64,000 nt of DNA from Isochrysis galbana (Eukaryota; Haptophyta; Isochrysidales; Isochrysidaceae), in NCBI GenBank assembly GCA_018136815.1, contig CM030936.1, positions 5,431,774 to 5,495,773 of the forward strand. Reading direction: 5' to 3'. Within the stretch, counting starts at the first letter, position 1. Each line of letters begins with the position of its first letter. The position numbers and the translations under genes were made by a program. The notes below the pieces were generated by a model that ran no database searches, had not been told where the DNA came from, and saw only the letters and a list, made by a program, of their open reading frames with translations. Positions 31,187-41,556 of this stretch are shown piece after piece.

Positions 31187-33760
31187 CTATGGCGCTCGAT
31201 AGCGTTGGAGTTGCAATGAGATGTATTTGTCACGTTGTTGCGCCCGCCTCGTGGCGTTGTCTGCTCGGAGGGCATCTGCAAGTCGCTTGTGTGGTGATTG
31301 CTTTCGACACATGGATGGCTGGCCATGGCCAAAGGAGTTGTTCATTGGGTTCCCAAGGCCAGCTCTACTGGAATTACTTGGATACTGGTCAATAATCCTT
31401 GAGGACTTCAAGAAATTCTCTGCTTGCGCAAGAACCGCCCACGATGCGCTAATGGAAGTGATGCCCAATGGTTCCCGCGAGTGAATTCGATAGAGTGTGC
31501 CTGGCTTGATCCTCGAGGCCTGACATGGTAGATCATCACCAGAGCATGTTGTGCTCCCCGATATGAAGCCTTTTGGTTGTGTTTGCGCAGTTGTCTCCGG
31601 CAATCCAAGCTGGATGACAGAAGCTTCAAGCGGGGGCGAGGCGATATCATCAAGAGCATATGACACTAGGGCGGTTTCCGGTGTTTGTTGCCCAAAAGAG
31701 ACTTTGGTTTTTGTGGAAGCCAAGCTAGGAGCGTCAATGTCCCAGTCAGACTGTGGAGATCGATCCCTGAGCCTAGAGAGAGAAGCCGATGTCCCACCGC
31801 GCGTACCCGAGGAGACCTTTTCTTTAGGTGTTTGCCTTCCTCTTTTACCATGCCATCTCACATCACCTGAGACGGTGGGCGAGTCCCTCCTTACCTGTAC
31901 TAGAGCGCATAGTGTTGCTAGGCGCGACCAACGCAAAAAGCATCGTCGCGCGCTCATGAACGCGCCTGAGGCCCGCTTCATGCGGAATGACAACACAAGC
32001 ATGCGCATGGCCTTGACGGCCCGCGTTCGCAGGTTCCAAGCGACAAATGCCCAAGTAAGTGCTGCGGGCCCACTTGATCCTGCATGGCGCCAGGCGAGCG
32101 CTGCAGTCACCGCGGCGAGGAGATCGCGCGAAGCGCAACAATTCGACCCAAAATGATGGAGCATCATAGATGCTCGGCGAAGCTCCTTTGCCGTTCGTAT
32201 ACGTTCAAGGTGCCAAACTGCATTCAAGTGATAAACGGATGTTTGCGTTTCCTTAACCCAAATATCCAACACTTTGGCCTTGGTCCGATGTGTCCGCTTT
32301 GCTATGACAGTCGCGGCAATCGCACGGCGATTGTACGCTTTGGCATCAAATGCCATCCACTTGCGCCAGCGATGCACCACGTGTCGAAAAGCAGCTCGTT
32401 GTGCTACTTTACGAGCCAAAATATCCAGGTGTTCGCCCCTCAAATTGATAGCTTTCACATGACGTAGGCAAGTGAAGACCGCAGCCTTGATGCGAGCGGC
32501 CCTCCGCTCAGATATCAGCGAAGCCTCCCTCCTGCGGGCAAGAAAAGCCTTCAGGCACGCCATGGCATTTTGCCTTAGTTGCTCGTGTCGACTCTCCACT
32601 AGGAAGCCGACCCTTTGCTCACACCGAAGCTGCTCCGTTACCAAGAGATACCACTTCGCAAGACAGCTCCGCTCCAGCCGACGAGCTCGAGGCGCAGCGA
32701 AGCATTCTATTGTTGCTCGACTAGATTGAAGACGCCGAAATCGCCCCCGTCTCCTCACCCACCCATCGAATGCTAGCCGTACACATATGAGTTTATTCAA
32801 GATACGAACTTTTGCTTCGACATGTGTGAGTCGAACCATCCTCTGAGCGCGTTGGTGCCAAGAGGTGTACGCTTTTCGAGCCGAGCTCATGGGGTCATAT
32901 GCTGTTATCAAAAGCTTTGACCCGTGAGTAGAGGACCAGTTCCCCGCGAAACCAAACATGACGTGCCTCTTTTGTGCCTCGAGGGACACGCCCTGAGTAC
33001 ATTGATTAGATGCCATCTCTTGATGGTCGGTGAGCAAAGCTAAAGATCGAGCACGCTTGCGCCACACGCGCCAAGCTAGCCGCATGGAGGATACTTCAGA
33101 GAGCAATGCACAAATCTGATCGCTATTCGATCGATGGTCGTCGGTACTCTGGTCACTTCCAGGTCTAGGCAGCTCAAGCATCTCATGGAGTGACACGTGT
33201 ATAGGTTTAGAATTCTCCGTAGCCTGCACGGCTGGACTTGTGAAATTAACGTCCATCCTCGTCATGGGCCAGTCCGGCTCATCGTAGGCTCGCCGCCCTA
33301 CCGCACGTGTGGTCTGGTTCAAGCTTGTACAATTGTGAGGCTCGGTGTTCTGCTGCGCGTCGAGGTGACGTGGGATCTGAGTGTAACAGAGCTGCTCGGA
33401 GAGCTCAAAAGTACATATCTGCTGGTCTCGTGTAGGTACGGCGCCTCGCTTATCAGATCCGCAGTCTGTTTGCATCCATTGATCCATATAGGCTGGTGCC
33501 ACCGCAGGCTTCCTAGCACCCAACGCAGCTGCACCTGCCTGCAGGCGGCAGAACTCTGCTCTTCTCCTCCACCGCCGCCAGAGTGACACCAGAAGAGAGC
33601 GCACACGAAGGGAAGGGCGGAGCTTGAGGTAGACTAGCTTCCGCGGGAGCACACGCGAGGCCGTCGCAAAGGCATGCGCCCGCAGTTGCAGCTCGCGCAG
33701 CGGCACGGCCACGGGCGGCAGCTCGAGCCCAGCAGCGTGGACGGCTGAGCGGCCGCGCAT
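31187..33760 (-). CDS. SFI1-like centrin-binding repeat protein, about 857 aa
   Basis: A single long exon. The start at 33760 (MRGRSAVHAAG) is favoured over the upstream in-frame ATG at 34216, because the extra 152 residues are Pro/Arg-rich, unlike the body, and the shared upstream motif at 33810-33827 would otherwise be inside the gene. The body repeats short helices with a Trp (or Leu/Phe) followed by basic residues, about every 25-35 positions: SLWRRWRRRAEF, RLAWRVWRKRARSL, AYTSWHQRAQRM, AFDGWVRRRGRF, CLAKWYLLVTEQ, HRWRKWMAFDAK, LDIWVKETQ, AFVAWNLRTRAV and CFLRWSRLAT. This is the AX7LLX3F/LX2W pattern of SFI1, which forms a long helix lined by centrin at centrosomes or basal bodies. The C-terminal 250 residues are polar and low in repeats. 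Confidence 0.82.
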   Translation of the reverse strand: MRGRSAVHAAGLELPPVAVPLRELQLRAHAFATASRVLPRKLVYLKLRPSLRVRSLLVSLWRRWRRRAEFCRLQAGAAALGARKPAVAPAYMDQWMQTDCGSDKRGAVPTRDQQICTFELSEQLCYTQIPRHLDAQQNTEPHNCTSLNQTTRAVGRRAYDEPDWPMTRMDVNFTSPAVQATENSKPIHVSLHEMLELPRPGSDQSTDDHRSNSDQICALLSEVSSMRLAWRVWRKRARSLALLTDHQEMASNQCTQGVSLEAQKRHVMFGFAGNWSSTHGSKLLITAYDPMSSARKAYTSWHQRAQRMVRLTHVEAKVRILNKLICVRLAFDGWVRRRGRFRRLQSSRATIECFAAPRARRLERSCLAKWYLLVTEQLRCEQRVGFLVESRHEQLRQNAMACLKAFLARRREASLISERRAARIKAAVFTCLRHVKAINLRGEHLDILARKVAQRAAFRHVVHRWRKWMAFDAKAYNRRAIAATVIAKRTHRTKAKVLDIWVKETQTSVYHLNAVWHLERIRTAKELRRASMMLHHFGSNCCASRDLLAAVTAALAWRHAGSSGPAALTWAFVAWNLRTRAVKAMRMLVLSFRMKRASGAFMSARRCFLRWSRLATLCALVQVRRDSPTVSGDVRWHGKRGRQTPKEKVSSGTRGGTSASLSRLRDRSPQSDWDIDAPSLASTKTKVSFGQQTPETALVSYALDDIASPPLEASVIQLGLPETTAQTQPKGFISGSTTCSGDDLPCQASRIKPGTLYRIHSREPLGITSISASWAVLAQAENFLKSSRIIDQYPSNSSRAGLGNPMNNSFGHGQPSMCRKQSPHKRLADALRADNATRRAQQRDKYISLQLQRYRAP

Positions 33761-33809
33761 CGCCCGCACCGACTTTGAACGTCGGAGAAAGAAAAGCCGA
33801 GATGGACAA

Positions 33810-33827
33810 ACGACTAGGAGTACTTTA
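33810..33827 (-). promoter_or_regulatory. Candidate start-site motif TAAAGTACTCCTAGTCGT
   Basis: Minus-strand TAAAGTACTCCTAGTCGT, 50-67 bases upstream of the SFI1-like start. It shares 13 consecutive bases plus TCGT with the motif upstream of the 15.6-kb gene. Confidence 0.35.
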
Positions 33828-34477
33828 TGTCTATTAGAGGATTTTTGCGAGGTTCTCGTGGAGTAAGGTTTGAGGAGCGGAGTTGGAACAGCTCCTTCAA
33901 CCCTCTTACCTCTTACAACCGCTCTGCAAAAGAAGAGTTCCGCTGGTACTCCGTACTCCGTGTCTACCCAATTCCTGGCGCGTGCCCAACTCCTGACGCT
34001 GCAGTCCTTCCTGCCCCTGAGGCTGCTGGGAGAGCTCCAGCATGAGCAGTGATGCCGCAAGGGCAGAGGGCCGGGACACCACTGCCAAGGCTTTGACCTC
34101 GGGAGCCGCGCCCCCCGCGCGTGCTGAGCACGCTGGACCAGATACGGGGGCGGCGGTGAGCGCGCTCGACAGTGCCTCGGAGGTCCTTCGAGAGGGAGGA
34201 GGGCCAGGAGAGGCAACCCTAACCTTGATTACAATGACTAGCTTGACTACAACATTTTTGCCTTTAGATACACTATGAAAATTTGGCTGTGTCAATAGTC
34301 ATGGCTTGAATAATGGACTTTTGAAATAGTCAAGCAATAGTTGACTTCTTGACTATTTTTGACTACAAATGCAAATGCAAATATGCAATAACGCCGTATG
34401 TAGTAACGAAAGTAAGTAAAAATCCCCGATCGAATCGAACGTGCGGCGGCGGTGGCCTTAGGGCCAGGTAAATATTT
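33828..34477. other. Intergenic, no gene seen
   Basis: Open frames here are extensions or shadows of the SFI1-like gene. 34300-34400 has an AT-rich stretch with repeated GACTA units (TTGACTATTTTTGACTAC). Confidence 0.4.
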
Positions 34478-34844
34478 TTAGCGGAATTCGCCCAAATTTG
34501 TCGGCAAAACTTGCGGGATTCTTCTAGCTAAGAAGAAGAACCGCCGCCGCCGCCGCGACAGCTCCCCTACCTCTTCGTCCTCCTCGTCCTCGTCTCCGGT
34601 CTCCAGCCAGCGTTCGTCTAACTCCTCGTCGACCAGCGATTCGGATTCCGATGGATCATCCGAGTCTACGGACTCGCGCCGCAAGCCTCGCCGCGCCAAG
34701 GGTGGCCACTATGCCGCCGCCGCCAAAGGCTATAATACTCGGGAGGGACGGCCGTCTATGATGGCCCCCGAAGGTTTACACTCTAACTCCTTGGCCGCCG
34801 CGTCTCCGTCCATTCCGGTTCCCTCGCGGGACGCTCGATCCTAG
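34478..34844 (+). pseudogene. Carboxy end of a gag-like RS-rich protein
   Basis: An open frame without a start, following a TAG. It reads NSPKFVGKTCGILLAKKKN, then an Arg run and a long Ser-rich/Asp-Ser tract, a basic AKGGHYAAAAKGYNTREGR segment, and a stop at 34842. It is followed within eight bases by AGCAGGGGGG and then a TGTCGCATTC start. That order (coding end, polypurine tract, LTR start) indicates the 3' end of an LTR retrotransposon. No RT is nearby, so it may be a gag-only element. Confidence 0.5.
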
Positions 34845-34852
34845 CAGGGGGG

Positions 34853-35645
34853 TGTCGCATTCGCGAATCGACTCTCGCTAGGCTTCTCTCTTCTCTTCGT
34901 TCGGTATTTATCGTTATAATTCTCTCGTTCTCGTTCTCGGTCAAAAACTTCGCGTGGACGCCTAGGATCTAGGGTTCTGGAGCGCCCTCCCTCTGCTCTC
35001 TCGAAGAGAAGGGAAGTTTCCCCACCTTTCTTCCTCCCAGGCGCCTCGCAAAAGGTTTAATTCGCTATCTCCCCGCGTTTCTTTACCTGCTTCTGGGGGC
35101 AATCAGGTTTGGTTTGCCATCTCCCCTCGGAGATCGATTTAGGTTCGCTGCTTGGGTGAGGGAATCTTTCTCCTTGGTCCTTGGTTTGCCATCTCCCCTT
35201 GGAGATTGATTTAGATTCGCTGCTTTGGTTTTGGGTTATCTTTCCCCTTGATGCAAGTTGCATGGAAGCCCTTGGTCCCGTTGGTTTTTGGTTTTCTCCT
35301 CCCTTGGTTGCTACTCGGGGTTGCTCGATAGAAACGTCTAGAAGGTCCACGCTCAACAGCAAGATTTCTTCGATTGCAAGGATACCTCGCTGCGATCTGT
35401 ATCCAATGTGATCGCCGTGGTTGCGCGACATAACGTTCCTCTTCGACTTTCCGCCTTGGTGGGAAAATCCAAAGCGAAGACACGCTCCGACCGTCGCTGC
35501 GGATTCTCTCTCTCTCTCGCTCTCTCTCTCTGTCTCTCGCGACGTGTTTGAGTTACCGGCGATGTGGGGTCTCGGTTATTTCATGTTTTGCTTGGTTTGG
35601 GTGAATGATTCTAGTGTGTTCGTGAGTCGGTGTCGCAGCATCGTT
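34853..35645 (+). mobile_element. LTR-like repeat C, copy 1
   Basis: Begins TGTCGCATTCGCGAATCGAC directly after a G-rich polypurine tract. From about 35060 it matches 49440-49995 (same strand) and 58195-58625 (opposite strand). Shared blocks include CTCGGAGATCGATTTAGG-type text, AGAAACGTCTAGAAGG, the GTGATCGCCGTGG/GCGCGACAT segment, a CT microsatellite and GTGAATGATTC...GTGTGTTCGTGAGTCGG. The exact end is uncertain. Confidence 0.6.
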
Positions 35646-35799
35646 GGATCCGACGTCTTGTCGTCAGTCGTCATCCGTCGCTCTCGCTCTCGTCGCTCTC
35701 GCTCTCGTAACACTCGTACCCTACAAACTCTCCTTGCCTCACCAGCCCCTGCCAACACAGCCCTCCTCTCACTCACCCTCGCCTCTCGCCTCTCGCTCG

Positions 35800-36279
35800 A
35801 TGTCGCTCTCGCCGCCGTCCTCGCCCTCGCTCAAGCCCGCCTGCCCGCCTTCCTCTGCTGACGGGCCTCAGCCCGTCAGCGTCTCCGAAGTCGTCTCCTC
35901 CGCCGCGCCTGCCGCCGGTCTGCCTCCTTCCTCATTGCCCTCAGGCCCTATGGGCCATCCCAATTCGTCACCGCCCAGCGGCTGCGCTGGCTGTATCATC
36001 GCAGCGGCTCGAGGAACGCTGGCCGAGAGGGCACCCGATGATGGGGATGGGAGGAGGGGGAGGTTGCTCTCGGCCTCCGAGTCCGACGAGATGATGGCGC
36101 GGGAGGCTTGCGCCGCAGAGCGCGAGGCGCGCGTGGGGTTGGGGTTGGGGATCAAGCTCATGATGGGGGATGGGCGAGGGAGGGGGGAGGGGGGACGGAG
36201 GGGGGGCGGGGAGCGAGCGTGCGGCGTGCGTCGTGCTCCGAGGGGGCGCCCGCCCCCGTACCCCCTTACTCTAACGTAA
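35800..36279 (+). pseudogene. Gag-like N-terminal fragment after LTR C
   Basis: An ATG follows the LTR-like repeat after a CTCGCTCTCGT-rich leader. The frame is Ser/Pro-rich (MSLSPPSSPSLKPACPPSS) and turns into Gly/Arg low complexity after about residue 80. Its place next to the LTR suggests a gag start. No domain is visible, and it could be noncoding. Confidence 0.3.
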
Positions 36280-36289
36280 ACAGTTGTTT

Positions 36290-36392
36290 ATGTAAAGGAT
36301 CCTGTTTTTCGGCCTGTTTTTTTGTGTAACCCCAAAACAGCTGTTTTTACTGTTCTTCTTGGGCTGTTGGACTGTTTTTCACATGTAGGGCT
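36290..36392. repeat. CTGTTTT-rich dispersed repeat F, copy 2
   Basis: A CTGTTTTT-rich tract ending in the same 20-base string found at 3066-3085. Confidence 0.5.
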
Positions 36393-36397
36393 CCCAC

Positions 36398-36458
36398 GGA
36401 AACGTGAACAAGGGGGCGACAGGCAGCGGACGGCGGCGTTCAGGAAGCGGGGAATTCT
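36398..36458. repeat. Dispersed repeat J, copy 1
   Basis: The stretch with ACAAGGGGGCGACA, then AGCGGACGGCGGCGTTCAG, matches 60215-60273 upstream of the glutamate-cysteine ligase gene, with a short insertion in that copy. Confidence 0.6.
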
Positions 36459-37605
36459 TCGAACCACAAAACAAAAAGCACTCCATCAGGAGTGCAAGCC
36501 TCGGCCACGGGGCCCCTGACGCGCAAGCCGCCACACGACGGCGATGGCACAGCCATGCGTGGACGCGACTGAAGTCCTTCCGTCGCATTGATCTGTGCAT
36601 ATACTCGAGCCGGCGGGCTTTGTAGGCTAACCAGTGCAGTACATAAGCTCCAGGTGCGCTGACATACGCTGTGAACACCTTCACACACATCCATTATGCA
36701 CGATGTTTCCATATGAGGATCCTTCTACGCCAAGAGCCGATCTGGCTTTGATTCGCAACAACCATTTTCAGGACTCTGATGGTGCAAGTACCACCTTTGC
36801 CCGTATTCACCTATGCATCACTATCCTACCGCGGATGTGCACGACAATGAGTGCATTCGCCATGATTCGTGCATGCGATAGCGTCTGCCATAAGCCTAAT
36901 TAGCTTGTGCGTCGCCTTCCGCCACAAGATTTGTCTTGCGGCAGTTTGGTTCATGACGAACACGCCAGTCAGCTTACGCACATGCAACTGCCCCTCCGTT
37001 GGCGTCATTGGCGCCACCCTTCCAGCTGCACAAATGCTCCTTTCTCTCGTTCTTGCGACAGGGCCGATCTGCTTTTCAGGTCGGTACCTTACTATCAGAG
37101 AGAGACATAACTGCTGCCACCTTTAATTGCAGTTGTGGCGGCAATGTAAGGGGGGAGCCTCGAACACTGCCGTTGCCACGTTGCGCCGCAGGGGCACTAC
37201 ACTCATGGAGCACCGGCTTCTCACCTTGCTTTCCTCACTTTTCTTGGTCGTGCGTTTGATCAATTGCCCTCCCGGTCACTCAGACTTTCGATTTGTATCT
37301 CCACGTGAACGGCACGTCACGATCTGTGAGCATCACTCGAGGATATCTTTGCCACTTGGCGGCCATGGGCACATGATGGCAAGGCCTTCCTCTTGTTTTT
37401 CCTTTTCAGAGTTGATGGCAACCGGTGTGCACGTGACACACCGATCTTCACACACCGGTATCTATTTCCTACTGGCTCTGCATGCCGCGTGTTTGAGATC
37501 GTGACGAATATTCATGCGCCTTATCCTACCGCTGCGGAGCAACCGAGCATGATACACCTACTGGTGCGTGCACTAGAGTTAGAGGTGGAGAAGAGGAAAG
37601 ATTAA
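36459..37605. other. Unassigned region with two weak coding candidates
   Basis: On the minus strand 37120-36826 is open for about 98 codons with plausible composition (includes VFVMNQTAARQILWRKAT). On the plus strand 37410-37605 follows a good acceptor (CTTTTCAG at 37402-37409) and ends in IHLLVRALELEVEKRKD and a stop, like a terminal exon. A single frame starting at 37206 with a hydrophobic N-terminus competes with it. No family was recognised in any of them. Confidence 0.25.
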
Positions 37606-38819
37606 CCCTGCTTCGGCCTTCCGTAGGAAATTTTTTTTGCTGACCTGGGCGACTAAGAAACTGCTCTTCTCAGCAAAGCGGAGCGACGGCGCCCGCCCTG
37701 CTGGTGGAGATGGCCACCTTCGCCGTGCGGCTCCTGCTCCTGCAACAACTGTCGATAAGACGAGAGGCATGACAGGGTCTTGTATACTCGGGCGTCTTCA
37801 GAGCACGAGCCTTTCCGATCAAGTGCTCGTAAGGTTTGAGGTTTTTGATTGAGTTGATTGCTCGGATTCTACTAGATGTATCAAGTACCTGGCTCAGAAA
37901 AAAATCCTTCAAGTTGCCGGCTACCGCACTACTATTGAACTACCCTACCCCCGGGAGAAGCAGCCCTCGCCCCATGCTCGCTCCTCTACCTCTATCCACG
38001 ATCCCTCCTCGTTCCTTGTCATAAGTTCTTCAAGGGCAGTGCGGCGTGAGCCGCCTTCCGCTCCGCAGCGCGGGCAAGGTGTGCGTGCGGACGTCACGAT
38101 TTGGGGGGGGGGGGGGGGTTGACGGGGGGCAAAGATGGGGTAACAGCTTACTTATCAGCTCTCAAGGTTATGGAGCTATGGAGCTATCACTAATATCAGC
38201 ACTAATATCATTTCTCATGAGAGTTGTCCCAACCAAAAACAAAAAATCTGAGATATGAAGATTCAGGGCTAACACCTATCGCTAGACCGGTGCTTTCTAC
38301 CTCACGTCTGGCATCGCCCTTCTCTCCCTTCACTCCGCAAAACTATCAGTAAACTGATAGGGTCATGGAGCGCGCGCCGCTCCCGCCTTTCGTGGGGCGG
38401 GAGGGGGTCGTTCGGAGGGGGGAGGGAGTTGCCGGGGCAGGTAGGGGGGGACCATGCGGGATCCTTGGACACCCAGGGGAGGTGGGAAATAGTGATTGAA
38501 ATGAGTGAGTGACCGGGCTACTTACCGTCACCGTTAGGCTCTTCTACTACTAGCCCATTGTGTTGTGAGCCGTGGCGCTCCCTCTGATTAGGTTCAACAT
38601 TCTTTTTTACCTCCAGCCCCACACACAACCACAGCCGTTCCGCCACTCCCACCACAAGTATGAACTACCGGTCAGCGTTGTAGGAGGTTTCATTTTGAAG
38701 AACATTGCGACAACAATGAAACAAGCCCATCTCATGCGGCAATCTCAATGACGCTCGCAGTTCAGCTGTATGTCATCTCATACAACACATTTGGGGGCGA
38801 CAGTGCTAGCTCTATTTGA
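37606..38819. other. No gene; G homopolymer and repeat-A fragment
   Basis: A 16-G run at 38102-38117 and a repeat-A piece near 38255-38300 (GAAGATTCAGGGCTAACACC). The remaining sequence shows no supported frame. Confidence 0.5.
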
Positions 38820-39468
38820 TTATTCAACCGTGCATAGCGGCCGTGGACTGACCGCAAAAGTCGACGGAGCGTCAGAATTGCTCGGTATTCGTCTGCAATG
38901 AGCAAGCAGGTGTGGAGGGGTCGCTGCCAAGAGGGTTCGCGATTGGTCCACCAAGTCGCTCGAACTACTATCCCTGTTCGGTAACTTGGGCATATCTGCG
39001 CCATCAGGTATAGACCAACGATGCCATATGATGCATACAAAAGCACACATGGACAGGACCGTCCCAGAACTCAGAACAAATAAAAGAACCATACGGTTCA
39101 AATGCTCCCTGCGCATAGTGCATATATCAGACTGAGGATTAGCATGTACACCCCATCAAGGCAATGCGTGAAGGTGTCGACGGCCTGCGCCAGAGCGATC
39201 AATCGTCTGGAGCTGATCCGCTGGTGTATTTGTGGCACGGCGCATACCTTTGTTGCGTGCGCAAGCTCGCTTGTGACTTGGAGAAGTTGTGGAGCACGCC
39301 TGACAGCCGGTCGGGTGGCACAGGCCGCCGGTTCCCGATTGCAGTAGCATTGTGTGGAGTGTTTGCTAGCATCCGGGATTGTCCCGCATATGTACCACCA
39401 GCGCATCCCGCACAGGCGATGAGCAGCGCCACCCATGCCAAGCGCGGCCACGACCGCCGGCTCGTCAT
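38820..39468 (-). CDS. Hypothetical single-pass membrane protein with signal peptide, 2 exons, 169 aa
   Basis: Exon 1 (39468-39248) and exon 2 (39108-38820) are in different frames. A 138-bp intron with a GTATGC donor and a TGCGCAG acceptor joins them in phase (AG|G, Arg). The N-terminus MTSRRSWPRLAWVALLIAC with AGCAGGTYAG is a clear signal peptide. About 50 residues later exon 2 gives a transmembrane segment (VLLFVLSSGTVLSMCAFVCI) followed by a polar 70-residue tail. Neither exon alone looks convincing, but joined they make a coherent secretory-pathway protein. No homologous family is recognised. TACTCT lies 43 bases upstream of the ATG. Confidence 0.6.
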
Positions 39469-40044
39469 CAAGGGCGTCAAGCCATCGGTCTGCGGCCGTG
39501 CGGCGCCTCTAGAGTATTCGAGGGTTTTTAACTCCTTACACTGCCGGAGCACCCATCAGGTGCCCCGGCTCGGTTTCTTCAGTATTTCTTCTCACAGCTT
39601 CCCCCGCAGGCGATGAGCCGCCGGGGGGGCGCAGGGGGCATGCCGAGACGCAATGCGATGGCCCAACCACCCACAGATATGATAATCTAGGCAGGTTTAT
39701 AGGGCGGTCAAACAGGGGCTTTTTAAACACAAGTAGTAAGGGTAAGGGTTGGCCTGCAAGCCTGCAAGCAACAAAGCAAGGACGAATAAGCCAACAAGAA
39801 CATGGACCAAGGACAACACCAATGACGCAGCGGACCCGGCGCCACCGTCGCACTAGACGCGAGCAAGGGCAGACGCGCACACCGAAAGAGAGAACACAAC
39901 AGGCCTGCCCGGCCCCCACACTCCGAACCAGGCCTTAGGTAGCGCACCAGGGCCCAGGGCCGGACCCCGGAAACCGGAAACCGAAGAAAAAGGAAAGAAG
40001 GGGGGCAGGGGAAGAGGTGGAGGAAGGGAAGTTAAGGGCGATGT
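39469..40044 (-). repeat. Repeat-A copy in reverse, no gene
   Basis: 39895-40015 is the complement of 63760-63850, including the TAGGTAGCGCACCAGGG string, which recurs again at about 58082-58098. Open frames in 39536-39919 have no protein-like features beyond this repeat. Confidence 0.55.
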
Positions 40045-40300
40045 AAGTAAAAAAAAACATCTGAAGATTCAGGCTACTACCGCTAGCTATAAAGACCACG
40101 CACTCACGGTACCGACTCACGCCATCGCCTATACCCCAGAACACTCACTCCCTTTACACTACCCCCTTCATTCCTTTGTCTTTGGTATCGGGGGGGGGGC
40201 CGCGTGCACTACGACGGGCCAAGCGCAAGGGGCGGGCTGGGGCAGACCTGTTGTTGGGTGTTTCTGTGGCAGACAAACGTAAAACGCCTTCTGAACTATC
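40045..40300 (+). repeat. Dispersed repeat A copy
   Basis: Starts AAAAAACATCTGAAGATTCA and carries GCCATCGCCTATACCCC, CCTTCATTCCTTTGTCTTTGG, TATCGGGGG and GTGCACTAC in the family order. Confidence 0.7.
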
Positions 40301-40524
40301 TTATATTGTCCCTGGGGGGTCTCGGCCCCCGCCCTACGGCCTTTCTTCGTCCGCTGCCGCACTTTCGCGGTGTTTGACTGCCGCGCAGGGTGTCTTCCCG
40401 TTGATATACCGTAAATGGGCGGATATCTTACCTATTCTCGGGCCAGATCGTGTGGTTTTTTTTGTCGTTCTTTTCCCGTCGTTCTCTTCGTTCTCCTACG
40501 GGCGTGTGCTGCATGGCGCGCGCC

Positions 40525-40690
40525 ATGGCCCCCTTCTGGGGGGCCCCTCGGGGCCCCCGAGAGGGCCAGCCAGGGCAGCTCAGGGGGCAGTGGAGGCTGG
40601 GGCAGTGCCCCTGGCCTCTCCTGCCTCTCCCTCGCTCGCCTCGCTGGCCCTGGGTGCCCTCCTGGCGGCCTCGGTGGTCTGTGGCTCAGT
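40525..40690 (+). repeat. Dispersed repeat E, copy 1
   Basis: Matches 59705-59880: the palindromic CTTCTGGGGGGCCCC start, GGGCAGCTCAGGGGGCAGTG, CTCTCCTGCCTCTCCCTCGC and GGCCCTGGGTGCCCTCC. Noncoding, strongly hairpin-forming at its left end. Confidence 0.75.
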
Positions 40691-40724
40691 GGTGAGGGGG
40701 GGGGTCAGTACGAGCGAGCCCCAA

Positions 40725-41530
40725 CTCGCAAGTAACTACTATTAACTCGCAAGTAACTAGGGCTGAGCAAGTCTTCTTCGCAGTTAACTACACGAACGGC
40801 GTCGGAGCTTCGCGCTGCGCGCGGCCAACCATAACTAAACATAGATAGGGTAAAGTGAAATACAAACGCATGAATGACAACAATTATGTTTTACCACAGC
40901 TCATAACCATCCTCATAAGCTTTCACACAACCAGTCACAAGTCTAGCTAGACGTCTAGACTTATTACATTCCACATTCCCCCATTATTATCACTACTACT
41001 AGCTACTAGTATAGTAGGTAGTAGTATTCAATCCGTGTTGTACGCTGCCACAAGCGAGCGCTCGAGCGCTCGAGCGTCGAATCCTTCACAGCCTTACGGA
41101 GGTCACCATGCATTGCTCCGGCCGCGTAAAAACACACGTTCGACCTCGTCGTCGTGCCCTGCGGCTGCAACGTTATTGGCAAGCTATTCGACGGTCTCGA
41201 AATCCTCCTCGGCGCCATCGTCGGATTTCGTCGGCGTTCGACGGAGGTTGGGGGAGGAGGGATTGAGGGACTGGGGGGAAGGCGGCAGGGGGGCCTCCTT
41301 GTACTATACATATCATAATAATTCATCTCTATTATACTACTATTGTAATATTTTTATATCTACTAGCTACTAGCTACTAGGTAACTACTAGTTAACCACC
41401 AACTTAGAAAGTCAGAAACCACGTAACTAGCAGGTAACTACTGCCAAACACATACAACCAGTTAACTAACTACCCCTCAAATGGCTACTAACTAGTGCCC
41501 CCCAACGTTGATAGTTAACTACAGTCCCTG
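40725..41530. repeat. hAT-like terminus and GTAACTA/GTTAACTA subterminal arrays
   Basis: TAGGGCTGAGCAAG at about 40758 resembles a hAT inverted-repeat start. It is surrounded by AACTCGCAAGTAACTA direct repeats. A second cluster of GTAACTA and GTTAACTA units covers 41370-41530. In between is AT-rich sequence and a 41035-41270 segment with no gene. A matching right end was not found, so the element boundaries are unknown. Confidence 0.4.
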
Positions 41531-41556
41531 GCCTTGGGCAGGAATTAGCTCTTGCC

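Noticed and set aside
33761-34216. Upstream start adding 152 residues to the SFI1-like protein
   Set aside because: The extra part is Pro/Arg-rich, unlike the repeats, and would bury the conserved upstream motif in coding sequence.
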